NCBI RefSeq assembly: GCF_014805625.2
Contig: NW_023998415.1
Span: 22,813,448 to 22,877,447, forward strand
DNA: 64,000 nt
Origin: Glossina fuscipes
Lineage: Eukaryota > Arthropoda > Insecta > Diptera > Glossinidae
Direction of reading: 5' to 3'
Positions 25,318 through 36,590 of the stretch are shown one piece after another. The notes below the pieces were generated by a model. That model ran no database searches, was not told the origin of the DNA, and was given only the letters and a program-made list of their open reading frames with translations. The first letter of the stretch is position 1. Each line of letters starts with the position of its first letter. Both the position numbers and the translations under genes were made by a program.

Positions 25318-25383
25318 CACTTAAAGTCAAACTAATGGTTAGAAGACCACACTCTCAACTTGTTGAACAAGGCATTATACCAC
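25318..25383 (+). CDS. Mrtf: Mrtf 66-nt exon encoding RPEL1
   Basis: A short exon flanked by acceptor 'aacactgcag' (AG 25316-25317) and donor GTAAGT (25384-25389). Joined to 16110 and 26206 it reads S-LKVKLMVRRPHSQLVEQGIIP-P in an unbroken frame (21 whole codons plus a shared base at each side). Vertebrate MRTFs have their first RPEL motif at this place, immediately before the PLKSPAAFH segment. Here the next exon continues PLKTSPAIH, so position, spacing and sequence all agree. RPEL motifs bind monomeric actin. The core R-R-P-H-S-Q-L departs from R-P-x-x-x-E-L, with Arg in the Pro position (as in vertebrate RPEL1) and Gln for Glu. Both flanking introns are phase 1, so skipping the exon would keep the frame. 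Confidence 0.9.
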
Positions 25384-26205
25384 GTAAGTACACACTATAG
25401 ATTTATACAACTTTTACATCGTATTGGCAAATAAATTGTTTTCCTAATTGTCACAAAATAATTTCGTCTTATTTAGTGCTTTAAAATTATATGAATAACG
25501 CTAGAATCACATTTTGGGAGTTGCAATTAATTTACCTCTCAAAATGCAAGATATGTTAAGCATAATAAATAACAAGTGAAATAATAACAAAAAAAAAAAA
25601 AAAAAAAATAAAGAAAAGAGAATATTGATAATAACTATCACTTGTTTCTATATTCGTTGGTATTGTTGCTGCGAGCGAGTGTTTTATATATATAAATATC
25701 TCTCCTACATATGAATTATGCAACATTTCTTTAAGAAAATAAAATCTCACATTAAGTGCAAAATTCGAATGCATTCAAATATTTATATGAATCAAACTAA
25801 AAGAATTTTTTCAAATGTTACATATTAATGCGCTAATACTTTGTATTTATTTCTACATTATTGTTGCGAAATATTGTGCTTTTTCTTGCACAGCCCGTGA
25901 CGTTAGTCTGTTGGTAGCACAAGTAATGACCACTGCACTGGCGGCGTTTCTTATTGCGAATTATGAAAACGTAATTTTCATATATATATATATATCTGCC
26001 GGTCTCTATAAATATACACCCACATAAGTATGTTTGTGTAAATTTTTTTGTAGGCAAATACATCTGCTTTAAAAATGCAATTTTATTTGTTCGGGGTGAT
26101 GAAGAAACGCTCTCGTCGATCAGTTATTGCAATGCGAAGAATTTTCTGAGACTTGATTCTTTAGACTAGTAAAAGAAATTTTTGTTTATTCTTCATTTTC
26201 CGCAG
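25384..26205 (+). other. Mrtf intron, 822 nt
   Basis: GT-AG intron between the RPEL1 exon and the terminal exon, with acceptor 'cattttccgcag' (AG 26204-26205). It holds a 20-base poly-A tract at about 25590-25608, (TA)n near 25980 and no recognised exon. Confidence 0.85.
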
Positions 26206-29200
26206 CTTTGAAAACTTCTCCCGCCATACATAAGCAGTGTAAGCAATTGGAACGTGCCAAAACTAGTGATTTGTTAAAGGCCAAAATTCAGCAGAGGCCT
26301 AATCGTGAAGATCTTGAGCGTCGTCATATTTTGGAAGAAGATGAATGTCATATTGATCCAAGTTTGGCTGAGAAGCAGCGTATGCTCAAAAAGGCTCGTT
26401 TGGCGGATCAGTTGAATTCACAAATTCAACATCGACCGGGACCTTTAGAGTTAATTAAGAAGAATATCTTACATACAGAGAAACCGATTGAAAAAATTGT
26501 GAAGGAGGGCTTGGTAACATTTAAAGCCACTAGCGAGGGTTTGCTCACCCGGCCTCAGCACCCTAATAGTTATGTCACATTTGAAGATGACTCGCAGAGC
26601 TCAGAAAGTGACAGTACTAGGCAAACGCCACCTAGGAGCGAAAATGTTGAGCAGACTACAGGTCCTAGCGAGGCATTGCAAGCAACTCCCCCTTCGAGGG
26701 GCATTGTTACTTTGGCTTTAGCTATACCAGCCACGGGTGGACAAGTGATGGTCACATCAGCCCCAATTATGCAAACAAAATTGCCCAATTCGAAATCCAG
26801 TTATGTGCCACCACCGCCTCCACCACCAATGCCCAACACTATTGGCATTAAAGTTAAACAAGAAACGGCGAACTTATATGAGGAATTATGCCAATCAGTC
26901 GCTGGGTCGAACTCTAATTATTTACAAATGGTTGCTTCTCCTGGCTCCTTAGCGTCTAGCACGTCGACCTTAAGTCCTTTGTCATCGATTGCTTCACCAC
27001 CGCATTCGGTAACGTCCAGACCCATAATACAGTCACCAGCTTTGCAAATTGCTAAGTCCGATGCACCAGGAAAAGATAAAAATCGAAAAAAATCCAAATC
27101 AAAATCGGTTTCCAAAGCCAGGACTATTAAATTTCACGAATACAAAGGACCACCAAGTGCTGCACATAAAACTACGTTAGAAAATGCAACAACCAGCGAA
27201 GAGACTTCTTACCAGTTGATGTTGGAGCAGCAGAATTGTTTGTTGAAGTTCCTAGAAACACTTAACAAGAATCAGTCCATTATACCAGCAACCAGTGGCC
27301 CTAATACCACACCCACATCTAGTGTTATAAGCACAGTTGGTAAATCTGGAAGTAACGTTATTAATACTGTAACAACAGCCACAGCTAATTCGAGCAGTAC
27401 TCTAGCGTTATCGTCGCCAGTGTCCAACGCATTAACTCCTATGCAAGGTATAACGACTGAAATAGCAAGTCCATCTTTAAGTACTCAAAACGCAAACGTA
27501 ACGGTCATTAATCAAGCAACTTTGGGCAATAACCAATTTGTGAAAGCTACTGCCCCCAGACCTCCGCCTTCACCTTCACCCGCTCTCTCTGTATGTTCTT
27601 CTGTACCGCCAAGTCCAGCTACAAGCTACACCGAATCCACTACTTCGTCAGTGTCTGAAGTAGCCAAACTGGAGAAAATGAAAGTTTCTGATTTGAAAAA
27701 GCATTTGAAAAAGCGCAACTTGCCGGTTTCAGGTCCCAAGCCTCAATTGATAGAAAGGTTAAAGCCCTTCTTACCTTTAGACACCTTAGAAACTACTCCT
27801 ACAATTCCAATAAGTGGAAATAGTGATTCATCAAAATTATCGTCTGTCGTGGAGGCTATGGATATTTGCTCTGCGGTAACAGTAGATGTACAAGATACTC
27901 GTTCCATAGCCATGTCGCCAGAGCAGCTCAACTTAGAGCACGAGCAAATGGACATAGTTCAGCAATTAAGCTCACCAAAATCTTTACCCTTGCAAACAGT
28001 AATGCAACCACAGCCCCAAACAGCTACAATAATTCTTTCAAATGAGGAGCTACTAAGGGAGCAGCAACGGAAAATTGATGAATTGCAAAGACAGTTGCAA
28101 AAATCTCAACAAGAATTACAGGAGATACGACAAAGACAACAGCAACATCAACAACAGCAACACCAGCACCACCAGCAGCAGCAGCAGCAGCAGCAGCAAC
28201 AACATCAACAACAACACCAACAACAACAGCAACAGCAGAGAATTCAACAGCAATTTCAAAAGCAAACTGTTACTGCGCAAGTGGTTAATGCTTTGCCTGC
28301 ACAACAGATCACGTTGATTGCTACGACTACCACGACCGCTACGACACCCCAAAATGTTAACGTCTTTCAACCGCAAAGTCAAGAGACGTTGGGATCAGCT
28401 AAGGTAACGGTTAAAGCACCAAGTGTAAAATCAATTGCGGCCCCAACGCCAGTTTTTATTAAAAAAGCTGCATCGGTAATTCCTAGTTCGACAATTCAGT
28501 CTTCAAGCGCTACTCAACCCATGACGCAGAAAATGGTGGTCAAACAACAACTAGAGGCTAAAATACAAAAACAAAAGCAAGCAGCTGCGGCAGCTGCCGC
28601 CGCTGCTGCTGCTGCTCAAGCGCAGGCACAGGCTCAAGCGTTGGCACAAATGCAAACTCAATCATCCAACCAGACTCAGCCTCAGATTCGTCTATTAACA
28701 CAAAAGACACAGACTGTTCTCATTCCAACTGGACCTACTTTGACTACTACAACAGCCGCTAGCAAATTAGATGATAAGATAAATGTGCAGAGATCTAGAA
28801 TGCCAATCTCGAAACCCACCATACCGACGTCAACTACCGCAACTATCGTAGCCAATCAACTACCACTAACAAAGACCCATAATAATCTAGGTTTGGTGTG
28901 GAACGAAGGCAATCAAACTATATTTTTGGTAGGATTAAATGATCAACATATGACCGCTCACACCATTGGCAATATTAGTTTAGCAAATGCAAATTCAACT
29001 ACTAAAAAATTTTTGAATGGGCATCAGCGTACCAATTCGCTGCCTAGCATTGTTTTCCCTTTGACAACCGCAAACAATGCAAATTCGACACATCCGACGG
29101 AACAAACGGTAATTGAAGCGAAACCCATTTTGACGGCCCAGCAATTGCAAAAATTGCATTTACAGCAGCAACAACAACAACAACAATTCCAACAAATATT

Positions 29201-30986
29201 GCATCAGCAACAACAACAACATCAGCAAAATCATCAGCAAATTGTCGAAGTCGACATTAAGCCACAAAACTTAACAGCTCCACCGCCTCCACCACCTCTA
29301 CCGCCCCACTATAAAGAAGCCACAAAAAATTTAAAAATGAAATCCAACAACAGCAATAACGATAACAATCCAATCACTTTGTTAAATTCTTTTATAAAAA
29401 TAAAAGAAGAGCCCACTGCCATATCCTCCTCAATTGTGGCTACAACGTCCGGCATGGCCAATCAAATTAATGCGATGCAGACAGATGAAAAATCTGCAAA
29501 AATTGCTATTAAATCGGAAAAACTGACAGATGTCTTAGATATTTTAGTTAAACAGGGAGAATTACCGGAAAGTGCATTAGAGCCGATAACACCGATTAGC
29601 ACACCCTTGACACCAGGTGGCAGCAATGCGTTAATGTCTGACTTAACTGATGCTTTAATTTTCCCCGTAGCTGACAATCAACTTAAACAAGAAACGAAGG
29701 ATAGCAATCGGACATCGGGTTCATTAACAGACGCTCTACCAAAGAACCTAAACAGCTGCGTAGCCATGGACACTACTGGATCCCCAAAAAATTTATCAAA
29801 TACTTCGGTCGGTGTTTTTGATTTCTACCGTAAATCCAATAATATGAATGCAAGCTTGACTCAATCTAACGCAAACAACTCTCACAACAATAATTTTACT
29901 GAAAACATCGACATGGCTTCGCCTCTGCAACCAGATTGTCATTTAGATGCTGAAAGTGTGGCAAAATCTTTTGATATGTTCCTAGAGCAGCATCAAATCC
30001 TAGTTAGAGGTGGAGCAGAAGGAGATGGAAGAGCGATGACAACACAACACCAGTCGCCTACACATCACGATATGTTAAGCAAATCCTCCTTTGGAGCAGA
30101 GCAACCGTTGGCGCAACTGCATTTATCGTCAGAAGAGGCCAAACTTAATCATTTCGATGAATTTGAATTACTCGAATTAATGTCGCAACAATTAGAAATG
30201 GATATTGGGGTTGATTCTGTCGCCTACGAAACGACGAGAAACAATAATGGAAATATACAGTTCCAACAGCTGCATTCCAATGATAAGGCAACTACTACGA
30301 ATGGTTTGAGGCGACACATGAACCCTAGTCTGCAGCCTTCCATTTCAGAATTATTGCAAAATCATGCCGAGAACCTGAACAGCGGAAATTATAATAATAA
30401 TAAAAGTGCTGTTACTAGTCCTGTCAGTAACTGTAGTAGCACCGGTAATAGTAACAACAGTATGCAAAGTGCTCTAGAACATCATTTAGATGATTTCGAC
30501 GCCAGCACATTTGTGCAACATTTACAACAATCGCATCATCAACACGACCAACAACATACAAATGACGTTAATGATAACGAAACGTCACATATGCAAACAA
30601 ACCACAGCAGCACCACTCCCATGGATGTATGCGATGAGTTTGATAATCCATTGAGTAATTTCAATTTTTCAGCTCTATCACCAGACTCGAACATTAACAC
30701 ACCTCCACATCCCTTTGGCTTAAGCGCAGCTATCAACACGACCATTGCTTCGGCCATTGGTAGTTGTGGAATGCAGGCCACCACAACTGGGTGCAGTGGT
30801 GCCGTCGCCGGTTTAACGCCAATCGCCAACGTAGCACACGATGAACAAATGTCAATTTGCAATTCAACGACGTCTGACAGTGCAACTGCCAGTGATGCAT
30901 TTGGTACTGGCACTACCGATATATTTGATTTATTTAACATTGACGACTACAAAATGTCTTGGGGTGAAGGAGATTTTGCTGTCTAA
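26206..30986 (+). CDS. Mrtf: Myocardin-related transcription factor, terminal exon (RPEL2-3, SAP, coiled coil, activation domain)
   Basis: This exon carries 1,592 codons after a split Pro (or Ser) codon and ends at TAA 30984-30986. Residues are counted from the codon at 26208. RPEL2 is about 16-42 (core RPNREDL) and RPEL3 about 62-88 (core RPGPLEL); they bind G-actin and in this family hold the protein in the cytoplasm. A basic box, KNRKKSKSKSVSKARTIKFH followed by EYKGP (27072-27152), corresponds to the nuclear-import and SRF-contact region of MRTFs. A Gln-containing YQLMLEQQNCLLKFLETL segment follows. The SAP domain is 488-523 (27669-27776; KMKVSDLKKHLKKRNLPVSG). A leucine-zipper-like helix spans 28044-28131, then polyQ/H (28133-28260), a poly-Ala run (near 28579-28617), a second polyQ (29162-29250) and a Pro run (near 29278-29308). 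Acidic-hydrophobic patches occur at HFDEFELLELMSQQLEMD (about 30150-30203) and at the very end (DIFDLFNIDDYK, 30918 on), probable activation segments. The product is much longer than vertebrate MRTFs, mostly through low-complexity inserts. Confidence 0.95.
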
Positions 30987-31020
30987 ATGTTAATACAAAA
31001 TAATAAGATAAAACAATTCG

Positions 31021-31068
31021 AGAGAGCGAGAGAGAGAGAGAGAGTGAGTGAGTGAGTGAGTGTGTGAG
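31021..31068. repeat. (GA)n/(GAGT)n purine tract
   Basis: A GA run grading into GAGT tandem copies, about 35 bases after the Mrtf stop codon. Such tracts can bind GAGA-factor-type proteins in flies. That role is not shown here. Confidence 0.9.
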
Positions 31069-32010
31069 AATTTCAAAAATTTTTTATATCGAGACGTAAT
31101 AGGAAACCAGTAGGTAACAAAAAACCTAAATTTATGATAGTTCGATCCATTTTATGCTCGCCATAATGATATTTACAATATCGCTGTCATTCCGTTTTTC
31201 CAATTGTTGAAGTATTTACCAACTTAATCGCAACATCCTAAGTTTATCTAGTGCTGTGGGCTGAAATTTCGAAGAGAAGTTATGAAATTCGTGTGCGAGC
31301 CGAGCCGTTTGATTAACAGCGACGTGCAACATGACACATGCAATATAAATTTTCTATATAAAAACATTGGCGGAATAGTATTACCGTCGCTATCGGATGT
31401 GAATCGCATGCAACGTACTCGGTGGTATATATAATTTTAACATTCAGCAATATTAGATATTTTTCGAGCTACAATTATTGATCAGCAAAAGATCAAAAAA
31501 CCGTAATATGGTATAAATAGGCAGAAGTAATCATTAGAGGTGTGAAAAGAGGCGTGATCTGCCTAGAAAAATGCTTTCACGAGTTGAATGACTAAAGTGA
31601 ATCATAGCAGAAATGAATCTAAAATTTTATTATATGAAATTTTGGTGTAAAAAATGATAGTTTTCTGATCAGCTCACTGTCACATTCAGAATTACGAAAG
31701 GATGATGGATATCCATGGTTCGCTCCAGTCGAATACATTTTTTTTATTGTTTTCGTTTTTTTGAATAATTTGGTTTGAAACTAACACAGCATATAAACTG
31801 TTCAGATTAGGTGTGTTATTCATAAAATGGACTTAAATACATACCGGATAGGACAAATGCAAGAATTTTTTAAATGACCATTTAGGTGATGGGTATCAAA
31901 AATTTTGGCTTAAGCCGAATATTAATAATCTTGATCTTGCTTACTTACTAATATTTAGCATATTACCTTCAAATTGTAACATTTTATTAGTTAAATTTTA
32001 ATAGAATCCA

Positions 32011-32026
32011 CATATATATGTATATA

Positions 32027-32068
<42 letters not shown>

Positions 32069-32069
32069 A
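32011..32069. repeat. (TA)n microsatellite
   Basis: A near-pure TA run in the probable 3' UTR. Antisense frames rich in Ile-Tyr here come from it. Confidence 0.9.
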
Positions 32070-32671
32070 CAAGAATCGTAATTGTATTTCCCGGTTTTTT
32101 AATAAGTTTAAGTGCAAAAAAAAAAAGAAGAAAAAAAAAACATGAAATACGTTTTCAATGAAAATATAATAATTTCCCAGTGAATTGTGTTTTGATGCAT
32201 TTAATAATAAAAAAATAAAAAAAATAAGAAAAATTCTTGCAAGCAATCCCTTCTTTTCTTTTTTTTTTTTGTTGAGAAAAAAACTTTCGTTTGAATATTT
32301 GAAAAATTAAGGAAAAACTAAAGAAAAATATATATAATGAAAAACGTGTTTACCAAAAATTATTATCGTTTCCTAAGAAATTGACAAAAAAAATATAAAA
32401 TAAAAAAATTGTAAAAAAAAATTTCATATTTTTCTAATTAAGAGCATTCCAACTAAAAATAAATAAAAACAAAACATAAACAAAAAAAAAAAAAAGAAAA
32501 AAAAAAGCGTACTAAAAGTCATGGAAGTGTAGAACTGTTTATGGAAGATGGGCCTGAAACGGTGGAAGCAAAGTAACTTTTGGTGTAACGTAATGAATCG
32601 TCTCGATTTACACTAAATTAATAAGAAATGCAATGGAGATGTTAAAGTTTTCAAATGATTTTGTCTTTCTC

Positions 32672-32706
<35 letters not shown>

Positions 32707-32862
32707 TCTTTAAATGGATTGCTTTTTGACAGCTTGTTTAACATAATTCTGACACTTGATTAAGTTAAAGGAGAGAGGAGAACATTCATTAAATATTTAA
32801 GAGAAAAGCCAACATAAAAATTAATTAATTAACAGAGAAAGAAAAATAAATTAATGTAAATA

Positions 32863-32962
32863 NNNNNNNNNNNNNNNNNNNNNNNNNNNNNNNNNNNNNN
32901 NNNNNNNNNNNNNNNNNNNNNNNNNNNNNNNNNNNNNNNNNNNNNNNNNNNNNNNNNNNNNN
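32863..32962. other. Assembly gap (100 N)
   Basis: Exactly 100 N bases, the conventional placeholder for a gap of unknown size. The real distance and contiguity across it are uncertain. Confidence 0.98.
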
Positions 32963-33225
32963 AAATAAATACAAATGCATACAAATGTATGTAAATAAAT
33001 ATATATATATATAATTTAAAACTCGTATAAATTAAAACTCAAGAATATGCTAACATATAGTGAAAAGCTTAGAATGTATGCTTATACTTAGAGGATACAA
33101 GAAGTAAGAAATATTCCCGGAAGCAAAATAATCTTTGCATTGCCCATGATTTGGATGATAAATGTGTTTAAAATGTTTAAAAATGTTAATTATGTTAGTT
33201 AATTTTTAACAATCGCTTCTTTTTC

Positions 33226-33231
33226 AATAAA
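33226..33231 (+). promoter_or_regulatory. AATAAA candidate poly(A) signal
   Basis: AATAAA in 'tttttcaataaaaaccc'. It is a candidate end signal for Mrtf if the transcript crosses the assembly gap. The motif is frequent in this AT-rich DNA, so the assignment is weak. Confidence 0.25.
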
Positions 33232-35624
33232 AACCCTTGTAATTCCGTTTTAAAATGAATAATAAAAAAGTTATAAAGTAACATTAACTTACTAACATAA
33301 AGAATTCATTATTTACATATTATATATGAAATAAATTTAAAAAAAAAAAAATAAATAAAAATAAAAAAAAAAAAAAAAAATGGAAAATGCTTAGCATTCA
33401 AATTAATTTTCAAGAAATGAAAATTCTTCTGAAATATTAAAAAAAAAAAATTTGTGTTTGCTTTCGGGCGAATTAGTTTAATGCCCATCATCAACCAAGT
33501 TCCATTAAACGTATTATTCATCTATTGTCAATGCTCGAATTCAATTAACGTTAACATATAAGGAACGCATTTATCAAAATATTGCTTACGCGTACCGATA
33601 ATTTTGAGAGAGAATCTTACAACTTCTTCATTTAAAGTAGTATGCACTCTAAAAAGCATTCAAATTCGTCATTTCTTCAGTTGACTTCTTTTGTAAGAAG
33701 TAATAGTAAAGAAGTAATTTGCCTGAATAATTGGTCTGTATAATTGAAACTCTTCCTACTACAATCCTATTCGCTTTGTATTTCATTTTAATCGTTACTC
33801 CCGTTTTCCTGAAACACAGTAACGATCTAAACGATCTTGACGAAACTTTTAAAGTAATTAATATCTGGCGTAAATAAACATAGCAAGGCACGTATTGCTA
33901 CTGCTGTGCTATCTGAAAGATTCGTTCTTGTGACAGCAAATGCTAGCAAATTTGAGATCGTTTTTTAAATTGTCCGTCTTCGTTTCTCCTTTAACAGTTT
34001 TAGTATATTTAATTCTACGAGTTCTCGTATAAGCCATATCTGACCATATTTTGTGATTATCTTTTTGAATTGTCTTCTTAGTTGATTTTGATTCGTACGA
34101 TGAAGTGATATTTAGACGGATATCGTTAAATCGATTGGATTTAAAATACATATATTTGTGCAGAGTAGCAGTACGTGCATGTGTATCTGAAATGGTTAGC
34201 TCTATTCTAAACATGAGGCTGCAAGATGTGAAATAAAAATTTTATCGCTGATGATGGGTATACTCATGTCTTTCAAGTTTTAATTAATTCTCTTAAACTA
34301 ACTTAAATTAAAAGAACAGCATAAAAAGAAAAAAAAAAAAAAAAAAAAACAAAAAAAATTATATTTTTTTAAATTGAAAAAAATTAAAAAAATATATATA
34401 AAAAATTTTATATATTTTTTAAAATATATATATCTCTTTTTTAGAGTTTTTTTTTTTTTTTTTTTTCTATTTTTCTTAAAGAGAAATTTAATTAAATTTG
34501 TTTATCGCGCGGGCATTGAATTTTTTGTAAATTTAATTTACGATATAGCATGTACAGTCAGTCAGTCACCCCACAAAATGCAGATACTTAATTCATTGAC
34601 ATATTCCCATATGCAATGGAACTCGTAATTTAATATTGCTTTAGATAAGTTAATAAAAAAGATCGTTTTTTATTTTTTTTTTTTATTTTTTTTATTTAAC
34701 TCGGTAACAGATTGTATTAATTAATTCTGATCACATATAAATATGTTACAAGTTTCCAATTTTCTTCCATAATGAATACAATCATATATTAATTAATCAT
34801 ACGCCTAGAAAGCCTTGAAAAATGATAACTTCAAACTATTAAAGCATAGGGTTACAGAAATGCAATCAATTTCTCTAACAAACATACATATGAATTCTTT
34901 TCACATTTCTTTTTATGAAATGATTAATATGTACACCTACATACGTCGTTATGTTTAATAACACAATCAATAAATAAATATATATACACATAATATCTCT
35001 CATTTAGTAATAACGTTGGGCGCTCTACGCTTTATCTATCTATTCTTACTACAGCATACCTATTGCTATACATAAATACATATTTTAACATTAGTCACAA
35101 TTACATTATATATATATATTTGATTACTTATTACTACAATGATTTAAAAATAAGCAATAAAAAATGAAAATAAATATAATATGATATATATAATAAATGC
35201 AATAAATTAAATTATCGTGAATTTACAAAATGAAAAAACAAAAAAAAAAAAAAACACAAAAAATAATAAAATTTACTTATCAATTTTTTTTTTTTTTTGC
35301 AAAAGAACGTTTATTTATTTAATTACTTCACACAACAAAGTAAGTATAGCGTTAACTGATTATATAATAAAAATTTTTCATTTACTTATTAAATCAAAAT
35401 TAAAGGAAAATTAATAGAAATTTTCGTTTAAAAAGCACGTTCCACTTAAATTTATAAAAGTATCAATCCCGAAATTCCTACAGAGCGGTTATATAAGTAT
35501 AGTAATAGTTAATTTACCCCTTGAACTATCCCTTTACGGGGATATAAACTCGAGGCTTACCAGAGTTTTAATGTTAGGACATTTATATAGAAATAACCGT
35601 GTTCCCTTTATTACATCTATTAAC

Positions 35625-35695
35625 GAAGGATCGGTTTATGAGAAGGTTTGGGACCCCCAGAAGCAAGCTTCAGAGACGACACTATAATATCTACG
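35625..35695 (+). repeat. Family-1 repeat, left part of an interrupted copy
   Basis: It carries 'aacgaaggat' and then 'cagaagcaagcttcagagac', as in the left module of copies A and C. Similarity stops near 35695 and resumes at about 36345. Confidence 0.5.
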
Positions 35696-35989
35696 GAGAT
35701 GAACTAAGACAGGTGTATATTGGTTTATGTCAGACGAGGGCACTCTCCTGGGCTTTTAGTTAAGTATAAAAAAAAACTTAAAAGATGTCCTGTTCAAAAA
35801 GATCGCATGTTTTCTGGTGGACAACAAAATAGACGTATATGCAAGAATTTAGAAATATCGCAAACTCTGTACTTAAAAATAATTATTTTTATAGAAATCA
35901 AGTCAGGCAGTCAGTAGCCGGAATAACCACTATCGTTTGTAAGGACAAGTTCGATTTTTGTAGGCATGGATGAAATTAATTATCACAGT

Positions 35990-36330
35990 TCTCTACTGAG
36001 ATCATACTTTTTGAATATTTTTCCACAATGCACCTACAGGAAACATGACGTCTTAGTCCTTTCAAAATATTCTGAAGAGGGTCGAGTGAGACGGCCATGC
36101 AGTGACATCCGAGTTATGTTCCCGGAACCCCACTTTCGCCAAACTACTGAATGTTTCGGATCATTATCCTCCTGAAATTTGTTTTCTTTGGCGTGGGTCA
36201 AAATTACAGTTTCCAAAATTTTTATAAACAAATCTATCGCTACCGTTAAAGTTTCCTGAGATGTTTCAGATCGACACTTCCAAGAAAGGTAGTGCCATAT
36301 CATAAGATATTTTCCGCCATGCCTCACTGT
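35990..36330 (-). pseudogene. Degenerate Tc1-like transposase fragment, C-terminal part
   Basis: A minus-strand frame (36034-36327) encodes 'GGKYLMIWHYLSW' and later 'HAKENKFQEDNDPKHS'. Tc1-type transposases have G-G-G-S-V-M-V-W-G..S-W and then F-Q-Q-D-N-D-P-K-H-T, which includes the second catalytic Asp, here retained. The N-terminal DNA-binding part was not found, and the frame diverges after the D-P-K-H segment. It is a fragment lying inside an interrupted family-1 repeat. Confidence 0.8.
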
Positions 36331-36344
36331 TTTTTCAATATATA

Positions 36345-36590
36345 TAAATTATATATATATATTCTTGATTAGCATCAAATTCTGTCCGTTTGTCCATCTG
36401 TTTGATGTGTATGGTAGACCTTCTTCTGGTAAGAATATTGAAAGTTCTTGCACGGAAGTTGGTAATGGAGTAATGGCCTAAATCGACCAAAGACACGCGT
36501 ACAATACAATAGAGACTGGGAACACATCCATTTTTGATAAATGGAAAAAATCAGTCACGTCCAAGAATAATAGATGTTTAACAGCCAAGT
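36345..36590 (+). repeat. Family-1 repeat, right part of an interrupted copy
   Basis: 'cttgattagcatcaaattct', then 'gtccgtttgtccatctg', 'gttcttgcacggaagttggt' and 'acacgcgtacaata' follow the order seen in copies A and C downstream of where the left part (35625-35695) stops. Confidence 0.6.

Larger units (their letters stand above)
30987..32862 (+). other. Probable Mrtf 3' untranslated region
   Basis: The sequence after the stop is AT-rich and non-coding, with a purine tract, (TA)n, long poly-A/T runs and AATAAA-type signals (for example near 32460). The true cleavage site cannot be chosen by eye. Another AATAAA at 33226-33231 lies beyond the assembly gap, so the UTR may extend past it. Confidence 0.5.

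Noticed and set aside
28075..28382. Poly-Asn/Ser and poly-Leu frames
   Set aside because: Alternate-frame shadows of the polyQ tract of Mrtf.
30539..30940. 133-residue minus-strand frame
   Set aside because: Antisense to the Mrtf C-terminal region, which has clear conserved domains upstream in the same frame.
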